64,000 bases of DNA from Paenibacillus xylanexedens (GTDB taxonomy: Bacteria > Bacillota > Bacilli > Paenibacillales > Paenibacillaceae). Shown in pieces: positions 1 to 8,511 of the stretch. The number at the start of each line of letters is the position of its first letter. The first letter of the stretch is position 1. A model generated the notes under the pieces. The model worked only from the letters and a program-made list of their open reading frames with translations, did no database searches and was not told the DNA's origin. Both the position numbers and the translations under genes were made by a program. The stretch covers positions 1-64,000 of the forward strand of contig NZ_JAGIKV010000022.1 in assembly GCF_017874615.1 (NCBI RefSeq). The letters run 5' to 3'.

Positions 1-77
1 ATCCACTCCGCTCGACTTGCATGTATTAGGCATGCCGCCAGCGTTCGTCCTGAGCCAGGATCAAACTCTCCAATAAA
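1..77 (-). rRNA. rrs: 16S ribosomal RNA, 5' end (partial)
   Basis: The reverse complement begins TTTATTGGAGAGTTTGATCC and continues through the universal 27F site, CTGGCTCAG, and ACGAACGCTGGCGGC, which is the 5' end of bacterial 16S rRNA. The gene runs off the left edge. The 5' end is placed at 77 by analogy with the Bacillus 16S start. It reads in the same direction as the upstream safA-like gene but has its own promoters. Confidence 0.97.
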
Positions 78-292
78 GTATTGAAAAGAGCGATATGCTC
101 ATTTTGAATCTGACGAGATTAAAAATCTCATTTGTGCTCCAGTCGATTCAAGCCAAGGCTTATCTCGAACTTTCGCGTTCATTCTGCAAGCAGAATGTTT
201 ACTCACTCGTTGTTCAGTTTTCAAAGATCAAACTCATTTCATTATTTCTTGTGTTTCCCGAGTCAGCCGTGTGTTTCAGCGGCGACTTAAAT
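78..292 (-). promoter_or_regulatory. rrn leader region
   Basis: This is the transcribed spacer between the proximal rrn promoter and the 16S 5' end. On the minus strand it contains a CTTTGAAAACTGAACA-type segment (about 209-231), typical of Bacillus/Paenibacillus rRNA leaders and spacers and linked there to antitermination and processing. A small hairpin (ATTCTG...CAGAAT) lies near 180-197. No credible protein is encoded here. Confidence 0.7.
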
Positions 293-321
293 AATATATC
301 ATACGGCTGAATGTAATGCAA
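293..321 (-). promoter_or_regulatory. rrn promoter P2 (proximal)
   Basis: On the minus strand there is a -35 TTGCAT (316-321), a 17-bp spacer and a -10 TATATT (293-298). It lies about 215 bp before the 16S 5' end, the usual position for the proximal rRNA promoter. Confidence 0.7.
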
Positions 322-426
322 CAGTTTTTTCATTTCTTTTCTTTAGTAGTTTTGCATTAGCTAAAGCTATCATATCCGTACCCTATCTTGTCCTATCATA
401 TTAGGTCATGCTAATAGGGTACAAAT

Positions 427-456
427 ATTTTAACACATTTATGAAAGGGTTTACAA
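427..456 (-). promoter_or_regulatory. rrn promoter P1 (distal)
   Basis: On the minus strand there is a -35 TTGTAA (451-456), an 18-bp spacer and a -10 TAAAAT (427-432), followed by A/T-rich DNA. With the promoter at 293-321 it gives the tandem arrangement common for rRNA operons. Confidence 0.55.
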
Positions 457-534
457 TAACTTCTTAATAAAATGCTTTTTATTATTTCCTGAGCAACTAT
501 ATCTCGGTTATGTGCAACTCAATGTTTACTCAGG

Positions 535-579
535 TAAGCGGGAAGCCAGCTCTCTATTACAGAGTTGGCTTCCCGCTTA
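535..579. terminator. Strong hairpin between safA-like gene and rrn promoters
   Basis: A near-perfect inverted repeat has arms TAAGCGGGAAGCCA (535-548) and TGGCTTCCCGCTTA (566-579), with further pairing inside. It sits 43 bp past the stop of the minus-strand gene at 622-2250. No good U-run follows on either strand, so termination is inferred from position and stem strength. Confidence 0.55.
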
Positions 580-621
580 TATAACAGGCACCTCACTTAT
601 TTATCAATCGCAATCCCCAAG

Positions 622-2250
622 TTAGTTTTGTATCCATGGATTACGACGCTTTTTATCGGATTTCCGTTGGTTAGAAGTAGCTGCACCCTCTCTGGATGTT
701 TTCCCAGACACGGATACCTTGGATTTATTCTTCAGAGGAGCCTTGCTTGTTCTGCGTTTCCCAGCTGCCGGCTTACTCCCTGCTTGCTTGGACTTCCCTT
801 CCGAATCTGATCCAACCTCTTCAATTGCTACCTGACTTAAGTTAGCGTCCTCACGCCCCCCTTTTTTACCACCCTTGCCTTGCCCTTGAGGAGGATACAT
901 TTCACCAAATGCTCCAAGCGGGGACGGCGGAACCATGTTCTGAGTAGGGTACGGATTCTGATAAGCATACTCAATAGGCTGGTTTGGCATCGTTGATGTA
1001 GACATTTCAGGCGGCATACCGTACGAAGGACCATACATATTCCAAGCCGGATCCTGATAACCATGAGAAGGATAAGTATACTGAGGCATATGTGTATGTG
1101 AGCCACATCCACATGGAGGGTACGGAAGCATTGAGTATGGAGATATGAAAGGCGGCTGATGATTCATATGACTAGGTGCTGCATACGTTGGGAATGGACT
1201 ATTCACTTCGCCAACTGGCGCAATCGGAAATGAGTTATTTTGCATTTCTGCGGACAGATTCGGCATAACGTTATTGTGGTTATAACCCTGCTCCGCGCTA
1301 GTCCACGGACTGTTAGGCAGATCACTGTTATTATAAGGACTAACTTCCGGAATCCCTGGAAACGACGCATTGTTACTCATTCCAGCCGTGTACATGTCTT
1401 GCTGAGCACCATACACCTCTTGTACAGGAACCGGGATTTGAACATAAGGGTGCTCGGCTGGTGCATGATGCAACTTGTTACCACAACCACAAGGCTTTTT
1501 CGTTGCTGGTGCAACTTCAGTTGGAGACTTTGTATTAGGCATTACAGGCAAAGGCATAATTTCAGGCGAAAGATTCGGCATTGTGTATTTCTTGGATTCT
1601 ACTACCGGTTTTACATAAACTTCGGGTTTAATCTCTTCCTTTTTGTTCGTTTCCATTTCAGGTTTCACTTCAGGAAGCTCTGGCAACTGCGGCAGTACCT
1701 CTAGTTCAGGCTTCACATTAGGCTTTTCCGTATTGGCTGGTGGTGGAGCAGGCACTGGGACCGGAACTGGAACCTCTGCTACCGGAGCAGGAGGAGTTGG
1801 TACAACTGGCGCCGATGGTTCCGGTTCTTTGACTCCGGTGTATTCCTTACCTTCAGGCGACAATTTTTCATGCGCAGCAATGTTGCTGGCACCCGAATTA
1901 GATGTGCTGTTTCCTTGTGCATGCATAGATGGAATATAAACTGTCTCCCCCACCAGCAGAGCATTCGGATTTTTCAACTGTGGATTGGCATTGATCATAT
2001 CTTTTAAAGGAACTCCCCAGGCTTGTGCCAACTTCCATAACGAATCTCCTTGCTGCACCTTGTGGCTGTGGAGCACACCCTCCGGCTTCGGTGTTACTGG
2101 CTCTGCAGGGATTTTGACCTTCATGCCAATATCCAGCTTGTCGGGATTTGTGATTTGCGGATTAGCCGCGATCAATTTGTCCAGCGCTACATTGTATTTT
2201 TGGGACAGCAGATATAATGTGTCGCCTTTTTTCACCATGTGTATTTTCAC
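622..2250 (-). CDS. SafA-like spore coat morphogenetic protein, two LysM domains
   Basis: This is a probable spore-coat assembly protein. Two N-terminal LysM domains are visible (residues about 3-47 and 62-107; VKKGDTLYLLSQKYNV and VQQGDSLWKLAQAWGV). LysM binds peptidoglycan or cortex. After them comes a long Pro/Glu/Val-rich segment (about 125-255), then a Tyr/Pro/Asn/Met-rich low-complexity region with two CGCG motifs, and a basic Lys/Arg/Ser-rich tail. The layout of N-terminal LysM plus low-complexity tail resembles SafA of Bacillus, which works with SpoVID. Two N-terminal LysM domains and a 542-residue length exceed B. subtilis SafA. The GTG start is chosen because AGGAGG lies 10 bp upstream. 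A general LysM surface protein is the alternative. Confidence 0.75.
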   Translation of the reverse strand: MKIHMVKKGDTLYLLSQKYNVALDKLIAANPQITNPDKLDIGMKVKIPAEPVTPKPEGVLHSHKVQQGDSLWKLAQAWGVPLKDMINANPQLKNPNALLVGETVYIPSMHAQGNSTSNSGASNIAAHEKLSPEGKEYTGVKEPEPSAPVVPTPPAPVAEVPVPVPVPAPPPANTEKPNVKPELEVLPQLPELPEVKPEMETNKKEEIKPEVYVKPVVESKKYTMPNLSPEIMPLPVMPNTKSPTEVAPATKKPCGCGNKLHHAPAEHPYVQIPVPVQEVYGAQQDMYTAGMSNNASFPGIPEVSPYNNSDLPNSPWTSAEQGYNHNNVMPNLSAEMQNNSFPIAPVGEVNSPFPTYAAPSHMNHQPPFISPYSMLPYPPCGCGSHTHMPQYTYPSHGYQDPAWNMYGPSYGMPPEMSTSTMPNQPIEYAYQNPYPTQNMVPPSPLGAFGEMYPPQGQGKGGKKGGREDANLSQVAIEEVGSDSEGKSKQAGSKPAAGKRRTSKAPLKNKSKVSVSGKTSREGAATSNQRKSDKKRRNPWIQN

Positions 2251-2345
2251 AGGGAACTAACCTCCTAGACGTCATACTTGGGCAGTACATTCGCCCATAC
2301 CGTTACTACATCCTATGCAGAAACCGGGCTAATGACATCAACTAA

Positions 2346-2418
2346 ACAAAAAAAATCCTCCCTGCCTCTAAAATTCCCATACATAAGGTATGCAAAATTT
2401 TATCGGACAAGGAGGATT
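2346..2418 (-). terminator. Terminator downstream of ilvE
   Basis: On the minus strand AATCCTCC (2411-2418) pairs with GGAGGATT, followed by a run of T. Inner complementary segments (AAAATT/AATTTT and CATACCTTATGTATG) make a long branched hairpin. It closes the pheB-to-ilvE block and insulates the safA-like gene. Confidence 0.75.
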
Positions 2419-2446
2419 CCTGTTCCCTATGTTATGCAATTCTAAC

Positions 2447-3331
2447 TTAAGATTCCCACACTTTATATCCATCTTTGTCAACAATCTGACGGAATGCTTC
2501 CAGCAGTCTCAGCGTTACCGGACCTGCTACTCCCGTGCCAATTGTTCTTCCATCGACTTCATATGCAGCGATAACTTCTGCAGCTGTCCCGGTGAAAAAG
2601 ACTTCGTCTGCGATATACACATCATGCAGGGTGAATGGCACTTCTTTTAATTCAAGCTCCAGTTCGCCACATAGATCGATAATCGCTTGACGTGTAATGC
2701 CTTCAAGTGCTCCGAGATAACAAGGCGGCGTGTACACTACACCATTTTTGATGATGAAGATGTTATCACTTGAACCCTCAGTTACGTAACCTTGGGAGTT
2801 CAGCATAATTGCTTCACCAGCACCTGAATAGTTAGACTGGATTTTAACCAGGATGTTATTCAGATAGTTTAACGATTTAATTTTCGGATTCAATGCGTCC
2901 GGAATGTTCCGGCGTTGGGATACGGACACGGCTTTCAATCCAGTAAGATACGCTTCCTCCGGATAGATCGCTAATTGCTCCACGATGATGATTACTGATG
3001 CCTTAGGGCAACGTAACGGGTCCAACCCCAGATTACCAGGGCCACGCGATACAATAAGACGAATATAACCATTACGCATATCATTGCGGCGCACCGTTTC
3101 AGCCATGACTTCCAGCATCTCATCAATGGACAGCGGAATGTTCAAACTGATGGATTTCGCCGAATCATACAAACGATCCAAGTGGGCCTTACATCTGAAA
3201 ATGTTTCCGTTATAGATCCGAATACCTTCGAAAATCCCGTCTCCATACAAAAATCCATGATCATATACCGAAACGGTTGCGTTCTCCTTGGTCACATACT
3301 GACCATCCAAATAGATCCATTGTTCTGCCAC
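2447..3331 (-). CDS. ilvE: Branched-chain amino acid aminotransferase
   Basis: This is a PLP enzyme catalysing the last, reversible transamination of leucine, isoleucine and valine. It is class IV (fold type IV). The N-terminus has WIYLDGQYV, and the hallmark DHGFLYGDGIFEGIR follows near residues 23-37. The catalytic lysine lies in PKIKSLNYLNN, the EGSSDNIFI segment is intact, and GTAAEVIA lies near the C-terminus. The GTG at 3331 (294 aa) is chosen because GGAGGTG sits 9 bp upstream. The open frame extends to 3394 but lacks a ribosome site there. It follows pheA after 148 bp and precedes a terminator. D-amino-acid transaminases share the fold, but motif and length favour IlvE. Confidence 0.9.
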   Translation of the reverse strand: MAEQWIYLDGQYVTKENATVSVYDHGFLYGDGIFEGIRIYNGNIFRCKAHLDRLYDSAKSISLNIPLSIDEMLEVMAETVRRNDMRNGYIRLIVSRGPGNLGLDPLRCPKASVIIIVEQLAIYPEEAYLTGLKAVSVSQRRNIPDALNPKIKSLNYLNNILVKIQSNYSGAGEAIMLNSQGYVTEGSSDNIFIIKNGVVYTPPCYLGALEGITRQAIIDLCGELELELKEVPFTLHDVYIADEVFFTGTAAEVIAAYEVDGRTIGTGVAGPVTLRLLEAFRQIVDKDGYKVWES

Positions 3332-3479
3332 CGATGACTGCACCTCCATAAAATATCCATTTACTGTACTCCGAAACGTTATTAACCCGTCCATTGTACA
3401 CCAAAAGACAAGCCATTACTCGCTCATTCTACCCCGACTTATGACAACCTTCTAACATTCCCAAATACCATCAGGTCAA

Positions 3480-4352
3480 TTATCTCGAAGGATATGTATA
3501 ACAAGGATAGCTACCCAGAACACGCACCTGACAATTCAATGCTTCAATCTCCGCCATGGCCGCGGTAAGCAATACGGAATCGACCGTTTCCACAACATCA
3601 ATGTAAAAATAGTAACTGCCCAATCGTTTCTTCGTTGGACGAGATTCGAGACGGGTCAAGTTCAGCTTCCGCCATGCAAAAGCCGACAATACCTGATGCA
3701 ACGCACCCGGTGCATCTTCTGGCAACGTCACCAGCAAGCTTGTTTTCACATGATCCGGTTCACGTGGAATGTTCACAGGTTCATGGCCGATGAGCACAAA
3801 ACGGGTATAGTTATTGTCATGATCTGTAACCCGTTCAGCCATAATGTCCAGACCATGCTTCTGAGCAGCAAGCTTGGTACCGATTGCTACCCAGCCCTTA
3901 CCCGGATTTTTTTTCACAATTTCTACAGCTTCGGCTGTACTGTTCACACCTTCAAGCTCCGCCCCAGGCGAATGCAGCCGAATAAAATTCTGACATTGCG
4001 GAATAGCCACAGGGTGAGACATGATCTTGGTGATTCTACCAAAGTCATACTCGCCACTCTCTGTCTTAAATTCCGAGCCATGTCCAATCACATTCTGAAT
4101 GGATGGGTATACCCACTCCGCTTGCATCGGAATGTCCACTTCATTCACAAGCCAGTCCATATGAAGACTAACAGAACCTTCAATGGTATTTTCGATCGGA
4201 ATGACACTGTATTGTGCATTTCCACTATCCGTTGCTCGAAAAACATCCGAAATGAGCTTGGAGTGAAGCAAATCTAATGGTTCACCGTTAAAAAGGAAAT
4301 CAATTGCCTCATGAGAGACTGAGCCTTCAGGTAATACTGCAATTCGTTTCAT
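3480..4352 (-). CDS. pheA: Prephenate dehydratase
   Basis: It converts prephenate to phenylpyruvate in phenylalanine synthesis. At 290 aa it is the monofunctional type without a chorismate mutase domain. The catalytic domain covers roughly residues 1-195 and includes the NNYTRFVLIG threonine-containing motif. A C-terminal ACT domain (about 205-282) carries LTRLESRPTKKRLGSYYF, the ESRP motif used for phenylalanine feedback. Its ATG overlaps the thrB stop (ATGA), with AAAGGGGAAG just upstream inside thrB, so it is probably translationally coupled to thrB. In B. subtilis pheA follows pheB directly; here the threonine genes lie between them. Confidence 0.95.
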   Translation of the reverse strand: MKRIAVLPEGSVSHEAIDFLFNGEPLDLLHSKLISDVFRATDSGNAQYSVIPIENTIEGSVSLHMDWLVNEVDIPMQAEWVYPSIQNVIGHGSEFKTESGEYDFGRITKIMSHPVAIPQCQNFIRLHSPGAELEGVNSTAEAVEIVKKNPGKGWVAIGTKLAAQKHGLDIMAERVTDHDNNYTRFVLIGHEPVNIPREPDHVKTSLLVTLPEDAPGALHQVLSAFAWRKLNLTRLESRPTKKRLGSYYFYIDVVETVDSVLLTAAMAEIEALNCQVRVLGSYPCYTYPSR

Positions 4353-5317
4353 GCATTAACTTCCCCTTTGATTCTGTCCAGAAAAGGACGTTCGTCTTGA
4401 TCAGGCAGCACGGTTACACCGTCCAAATCCGGATCGAGCCATAGTGCAGAAGCAGATATACCCTCCCGCTCCATCGTGTCCAGCAAATATTGTTCCAATC
4501 CCGCTTTCCGGGTGTCATGACGATCTACCAAAGTCAATACAGTCGGTCCAGCTCCGCTCAGGGCAGCTCCCAACGCTCCATGATCGACGGCATGTTCCAA
4601 TATCTCAGCCATGCCTGGCACCAATGATGCCCGATATGGTTGGTGAATTCGATCTGACATCGCCTTCTGAATCATATCCAGTCGTCCACTCGCCAAAGCG
4701 GCAACGAGTAGTGAGGATCTGCTAATATTATGCACCACATCAGACATGCCAAATTGCTCTGGAATTACATTCCTTGCTTTTGAAGTAGACAGCTGGAATT
4801 CAGGTACAATAACCAAAGCCTGCAGATCCTGGTGTGGTTCAATACGTATATGATCTACCTGTTGACCATTCCATGCAGCCGTAATAATACCGCCATACAG
4901 CGATGCTCCCACATTATCAGGATGCTTCTCGAGGGATGTGGCCATATCCAGAAGCTTGGCATCGGATAAAGGAGCGCCAATTAATGCATTCGCTGCTGCC
5001 AATGCACCAACGATGGCTGATGCACTACTCCCAAGTCCCCGCGTAAGCGGGATATCGGAATACATGGAAATCTCCAATTCAGGTATGAACACCCCGGCTT
5101 CATCGAATACCATCTGTGCCACTTCGTAAATCAAATTCGATTTGTCTGTAGGCAGGCCTGTCAAATGATTGCCGTGAAGATGAAATGACGTCTGCTCGGC
5201 AGGTTTCATTTCCAACCAGGCATACAAAGACAATGCCATGCCCAGGGTATCAAACCCCGGACCGAGATTGGCTGTGCTTGCAGGTATTTTTACGGTTACC
5301 TTTTCACGCAAACTCAT
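4349..5317 (-). CDS. thrB: Homoserine kinase
   Basis: It phosphorylates homoserine to O-phosphohomoserine, the substrate of threonine synthase. It is a GHMP-family kinase. The N-terminus IPASTANLGPGFDTLGMAL and the ATP-binding PLTRGLGSSASAIVGA loop (about residues 90-105) are intact, and a C-terminal GAALSGAGPTV glycine motif is present. At 322 aa it is slightly longer than B. subtilis ThrB. It overlaps thrC (ATGA) upstream and pheA downstream by 4 bp each, giving a tightly coupled thrC-thrB-pheA unit. Confidence 0.96.
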   Translation of the reverse strand: MSLREKVTVKIPASTANLGPGFDTLGMALSLYAWLEMKPAEQTSFHLHGNHLTGLPTDKSNLIYEVAQMVFDEAGVFIPELEISMYSDIPLTRGLGSSASAIVGALAAANALIGAPLSDAKLLDMATSLEKHPDNVGASLYGGIITAAWNGQQVDHIRIEPHQDLQALVIVPEFQLSTSKARNVIPEQFGMSDVVHNISRSSLLVAALASGRLDMIQKAMSDRIHQPYRASLVPGMAEILEHAVDHGALGAALSGAGPTVLTLVDRHDTRKAGLEQYLLDTMEREGISASALWLDPDLDGVTVLPDQDERPFLDRIKGEVNA

Positions 5318-6384
5318 ACAGATTGCTGCTCCAGTTGTGCAATAGCCGCCATTACTGCTTCTTCCGTATCTTCAACAACAAGCGGCTCAGTCGCTACTGT
5401 TTTGATCGCAATATTAGGATCTTTCAGGCCATTACCTGTCAGTACACAAACGACAGTCTCTCCGCCTTTAAAGTACCCTTCACTCTTCAGTTTGTATACA
5501 CCGGCAAGGGAAGCCGCAGAAGCAGGTTCAGCAAAAATTCCTTCCCGAGAAGCAAGTGTACGATACGCCGTCAGGATTTGTTCATCCGTTACATAGTTGA
5601 TCTGTCCACCAGATTCCTCAGCTGCAGCTACTGCCGTTTTCCAGCTGGCCGGATTACCGATTCGAATTGCTGTTGCTACTGTTTCAGGTTCAAGGATCGG
5701 CTCACCTTTGACAATGGCCATCGCACCTTCTGCTTCGAAACCAACCATACGTGGAAGCGTGCTGGATTTGCCTGCCTCTTTATATTCTTTGAAACCTTTC
5801 CAATAAGCCGAGATATTCCCCGCATTACCGACTGGAATAGCCAGAACGTCAGGCGCTTCGCCAAGTTGTTCAATTACTTCAAACGCTGCTGTCTTCTGTC
5901 CTTCAATCCGGAACGGATTCACAGAGTTTACAAGTGTGATCGGATGTTTGGCTGTGATCTCACGCACAATCTCCAGTGCACGGTCAAAGTTACCATTGAT
6001 CGCAATCACTTTGGCGCCATAGATCATGGCTTGGGCCAGTTTACCCAGTGCAATGTTGTTATTCGGGATCAGCACGATACAATTGAGACCACCACGTGCG
6101 GCATAAGCCGCTGCCGCTGCTGATGTATTACCTGTGGATGCACACATGATCGTGCGACTGCCCTCTTCCAGTGCTTTGGCAACAGCCATAACCATTCCGC
6201 GGTCTTTGAAAGAACCCGTAGGATTCAAACCTTCGTATTTGAAATAGAGGTTCAAACCAAGTTCCTCAGACAGATTCTCTGCATGAATCAACGGTGTATT
6301 TCCTTCCTGAAGCGTAAGCAGGGGTGTATTTTCATTAACTGGAAGGTGCTCTCTGTACGTTTGCAAAAGTCCTTGATATCTCAT
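5314..6384 (-). CDS. thrC: Threonine synthase
   Basis: This PLP-dependent enzyme converts O-phosphohomoserine to threonine. It is fold type II. The PLP lysine is K60 in NPTGSFKDRGM, the phosphate-binding loop is VGNAGNISAYWKG, and CASTGNTSAAAAAYAARGG and CVLTGNGLKDP are also present. At 356 aa it has the short form typical of Bacillus. AAAGGAG lies upstream of the ATG. A 115-bp gap separates it from hom, with no clear terminator, so it is probably co-transcribed with hom. Confidence 0.96.
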   Translation of the reverse strand: MRYQGLLQTYREHLPVNENTPLLTLQEGNTPLIHAENLSEELGLNLYFKYEGLNPTGSFKDRGMVMAVAKALEEGSRTIMCASTGNTSAAAAAYAARGGLNCIVLIPNNNIALGKLAQAMIYGAKVIAINGNFDRALEIVREITAKHPITLVNSVNPFRIEGQKTAAFEVIEQLGEAPDVLAIPVGNAGNISAYWKGFKEYKEAGKSSTLPRMVGFEAEGAMAIVKGEPILEPETVATAIRIGNPASWKTAVAAAEESGGQINYVTDEQILTAYRTLASREGIFAEPASAASLAGVYKLKSEGYFKGGETVVCVLTGNGLKDPNIAIKTVATEPLVVEDTEEAVMAAIAQLEQQSV

Positions 6385-6499
6385 TGTGGGTAAACTCCTT
6401 TATGTTTTAATAATCTGAAATGATGACCTGTTGAACCAGATATAATTAACTTGTACGTTATAACTTAGATAATTGAGATGTAGTCTGGGATACGGATGA

Positions 6500-7786
6500 T
6501 TATCCTTCCACCCGGTAGACACTCTTAATGCGGCGAATGACGCTGAGTGATTCAAAATGTTTTAACACTTTATCCATGCTTGCCTTACTTGCATTATGTG
6601 TAACGATAATGATCTCGGCATCCGGGTTGTGCTCATTCGGCTGTTGAACAACCGACGCCAGACTGACATCATATTCTGCGAAAATTTGTGTGATTTGTGC
6701 CAATACACCGGCTTTATCGTCTACGTGTAGTAAAATAAAGTTTTTCGACACGATCTGCTCGTCGCTTTGCAGTCGCTTCGTCTTATAAGGCACAATGGCT
6801 TTGAGACCGTTCACGCCAAGTTTAAGGTTTTTGGTAACCGCCACAATGTCCGCTACAACCGAAGTTGCCGTTGGGAGTTCTCCCGCACCCGCACCGTAGA
6901 ACATCGTCTCCCCTACAGCTTCACCGTGTACATATACTGCGTTGAACACACCGTTGACTGAAGCAATCGGGTGATTCTGTCTAACCATTGTCGGCTGAAC
7001 GCTGATCGTGATCTCATCGCCAATACGGTCCGCAATACCAAGTAACTTCATCTCATAGCCCAATCTTTTGGCATACATAATGTCTTCACGAGTTACGGAG
7101 GATATTCCTTTAACGGTGACATCCTTCAACTCCACATTGGTGCGGAAACCGAGTGTACTCAAGATCGCCATTTTGCGAGCTGCGTCAAGTCCCTCCACAT
7201 CGGAAGTTGGATCGGATTCGGCATATCCCAGAGCCTGTGCTTCAGCCAGTACTTCTTCATAGGATGCACCTTCCTGACTCATTTTGGTCAGAATAAAGTT
7301 CGTTGTTCCGTTCACAATCCCCATAATGCGGGTAATCCGATCAGAAGAGAAACCTTCAATCAGCGTACGAATGATCGGAATCCCTCCAGCAACACTCGCC
7401 TCATAGAACACGTCACATTGTTTCTCCTGCGCCTTCGCCAAAATCTCTGTACCATGCAGTGCCATGAGATCTTTGTTTGCTGTTACGATATGCTTCCCAC
7501 GTTCCAATGCTTCAAGAATATACTCCTTCGTCTGATCAATGCCGCCCATGACTTCAACGATGACATCAATATCCGGATGACGAATGACTTCCCAAGGATC
7601 TTCCGTAAGCTTGGCACGGTCTACAGCAATAACACGTTCTTTCTCTGTATTTTTCACTGCGATCTTTTCGATGACAATCGGCGATCCAACCTGACTGCTC
7701 AGATCCTCCTGATTCCCTTCCACAATGCGAACGACTCCCGTTCCAACAGTTCCCAGACCCAACAATCCGACTTTTACTGGTTTCAC
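6500..7786 (-). CDS. hom: Homoserine dehydrogenase with ACT domain
   Basis: It reduces aspartate semialdehyde to homoserine, the branch point toward threonine and methionine. The N-terminal Rossmann segment is VGLLGLGTVGTGVVRI. The catalytic region contains GGIPIIRTLIEGFSSDRI and GIVNGTTNFILTKM. A C-terminal ACT domain (about 345-425) begins at FILLHVDDKAGVLAQ and probably senses threonine. At 428 aa it is the normal monofunctional length. The start is a GTG after GGGGGT. It lies 58 bp after pheB and heads the threonine genes. Confidence 0.96.
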   Translation of the reverse strand: MKPVKVGLLGLGTVGTGVVRIVEGNQEDLSSQVGSPIVIEKIAVKNTEKERVIAVDRAKLTEDPWEVIRHPDIDVIVEVMGGIDQTKEYILEALERGKHIVTANKDLMALHGTEILAKAQEKQCDVFYEASVAGGIPIIRTLIEGFSSDRITRIMGIVNGTTNFILTKMSQEGASYEEVLAEAQALGYAESDPTSDVEGLDAARKMAILSTLGFRTNVELKDVTVKGISSVTREDIMYAKRLGYEMKLLGIADRIGDEITISVQPTMVRQNHPIASVNGVFNAVYVHGEAVGETMFYGAGAGELPTATSVVADIVAVTKNLKLGVNGLKAIVPYKTKRLQSDEQIVSKNFILLHVDDKAGVLAQITQIFAEYDVSLASVVQQPNEHNPDAEIIIVTHNASKASMDKVLKHFESLSVIRRIKSVYRVEG

Positions 7787-7844
7787 TAACGATCTACCCC
7801 CTAATGTCTATTCTTGTCTGTCAGTCCTGTATGTTAAAGCCTAA

Positions 7845-8282
7845 TTACCCTTGGCCTACAATACGCGTGCGTCTTACTCCAGGCATATCTTGCATTCGAT
7901 CCAGCATTTCACCGATTTCGCCATGAAGATGTGTTGTTTCCACCGAAATGACAACATTGGCTCTTCCCTGAAGCGGGATACTCTGATTAATTGTGAGTAC
8001 ATTAGCTCCATAACCAGCTACATGTCCAAGCACACGAGACAAGATACCCGACTGATGTTCCAGATCAATGGAGATCGTTACAATTCTCTCGCGCTCAAGC
8101 TGGTTGATCAGATGTATTCCATCCTTGTACTTGTAAAAGGCACTCCGGCTTAATCCGACCTTTTCAACTGCCTCATGCACTGTTTTAACATCACCAGAAG
8201 CCAGTAGTTCTTTTACCTGCATGGTCTTCACCACTGCCTCTGGTAAAATATCTTCCCGTACTAAGTAATAGCGTTCGTTCAC
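7845..8282 (-). CDS. pheB: ACT domain-containing protein PheB
   Basis: This is a small protein of the UPF0735/PheB family (145 aa). The N-terminal half contains YYLVREDILPEAVVKT and a helix-turn-helix-like LSRSAFYKYKD. The C-terminal half is an ACT domain (about 70-145) with LEHQSGILSRVL and PLQGRANVVISV. It was historically labelled chorismate mutase, but the family is better described as an ACT regulator of unknown target. The GTG at 8282 is preferred over upstream codons because GAGGAG precedes it. It is the first gene of the pheB-hom-thrC-thrB-pheA block, directly behind a strong promoter. Confidence 0.88.
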   Translation of the reverse strand: MNERYYLVREDILPEAVVKTMQVKELLASGDVKTVHEAVEKVGLSRSAFYKYKDGIHLINQLERERIVTISIDLEHQSGILSRVLGHVAGYGANVLTINQSIPLQGRANVVISVETTHLHGEIGEMLDRMQDMPGVRRTRIVGQG

Positions 8283-8325
8283 AGAACGTCCTCTCCTCAA
8301 AGACTCATGTATTCATATAGTGGAC

Positions 8326-8354
8326 ATTATATAGGATCTATGACAAAAGGGCAA
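8326..8354 (-). promoter_or_regulatory. Promoter of the pheB-hom-thrCB-pheA block
   Basis: On the minus strand there is a -35 TTGCCC (8349-8354), a 17-bp spacer and a -10 TATAAT (8326-8331), about 44 bp upstream of the pheB start and downstream of the obg terminator. Confidence 0.7.
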
Positions 8355-8427
8355 TACATGACACGCCTATTTTTTGAAATACGTTCCTCACAGTATACAA
8401 GTTTCTCCCTCTCCCATGTCAGGAAAA

Positions 8428-8475
8428 AACAAAAAAAACGCAGAGTTGCGGGTCAACTTCCCACTTCTCTGCGTT
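8428..8475 (-). terminator. Terminator downstream of obg
   Basis: On the minus strand AACGCAGAG...CTCTGCGTT forms a hairpin followed by TTTTTTTTG. It lies 37 bp past the obg stop and separates the spo0B-obg unit from pheB. Confidence 0.88.
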
Positions 8476-8511
8476 CATATATTGATCTGTCTCTCCATGG
8501 AAGACGGCTAC

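Noticed and set aside
95..310. 71-aa plus-strand open frame near the rRNA
   Set aside because: It lies in the rRNA leader and promoter region, antisense to it, with no ribosome site.
5185..6123. 312-aa plus-strand open frame
   Set aside because: It is antisense to thrB and thrC, both intact with conserved motifs.
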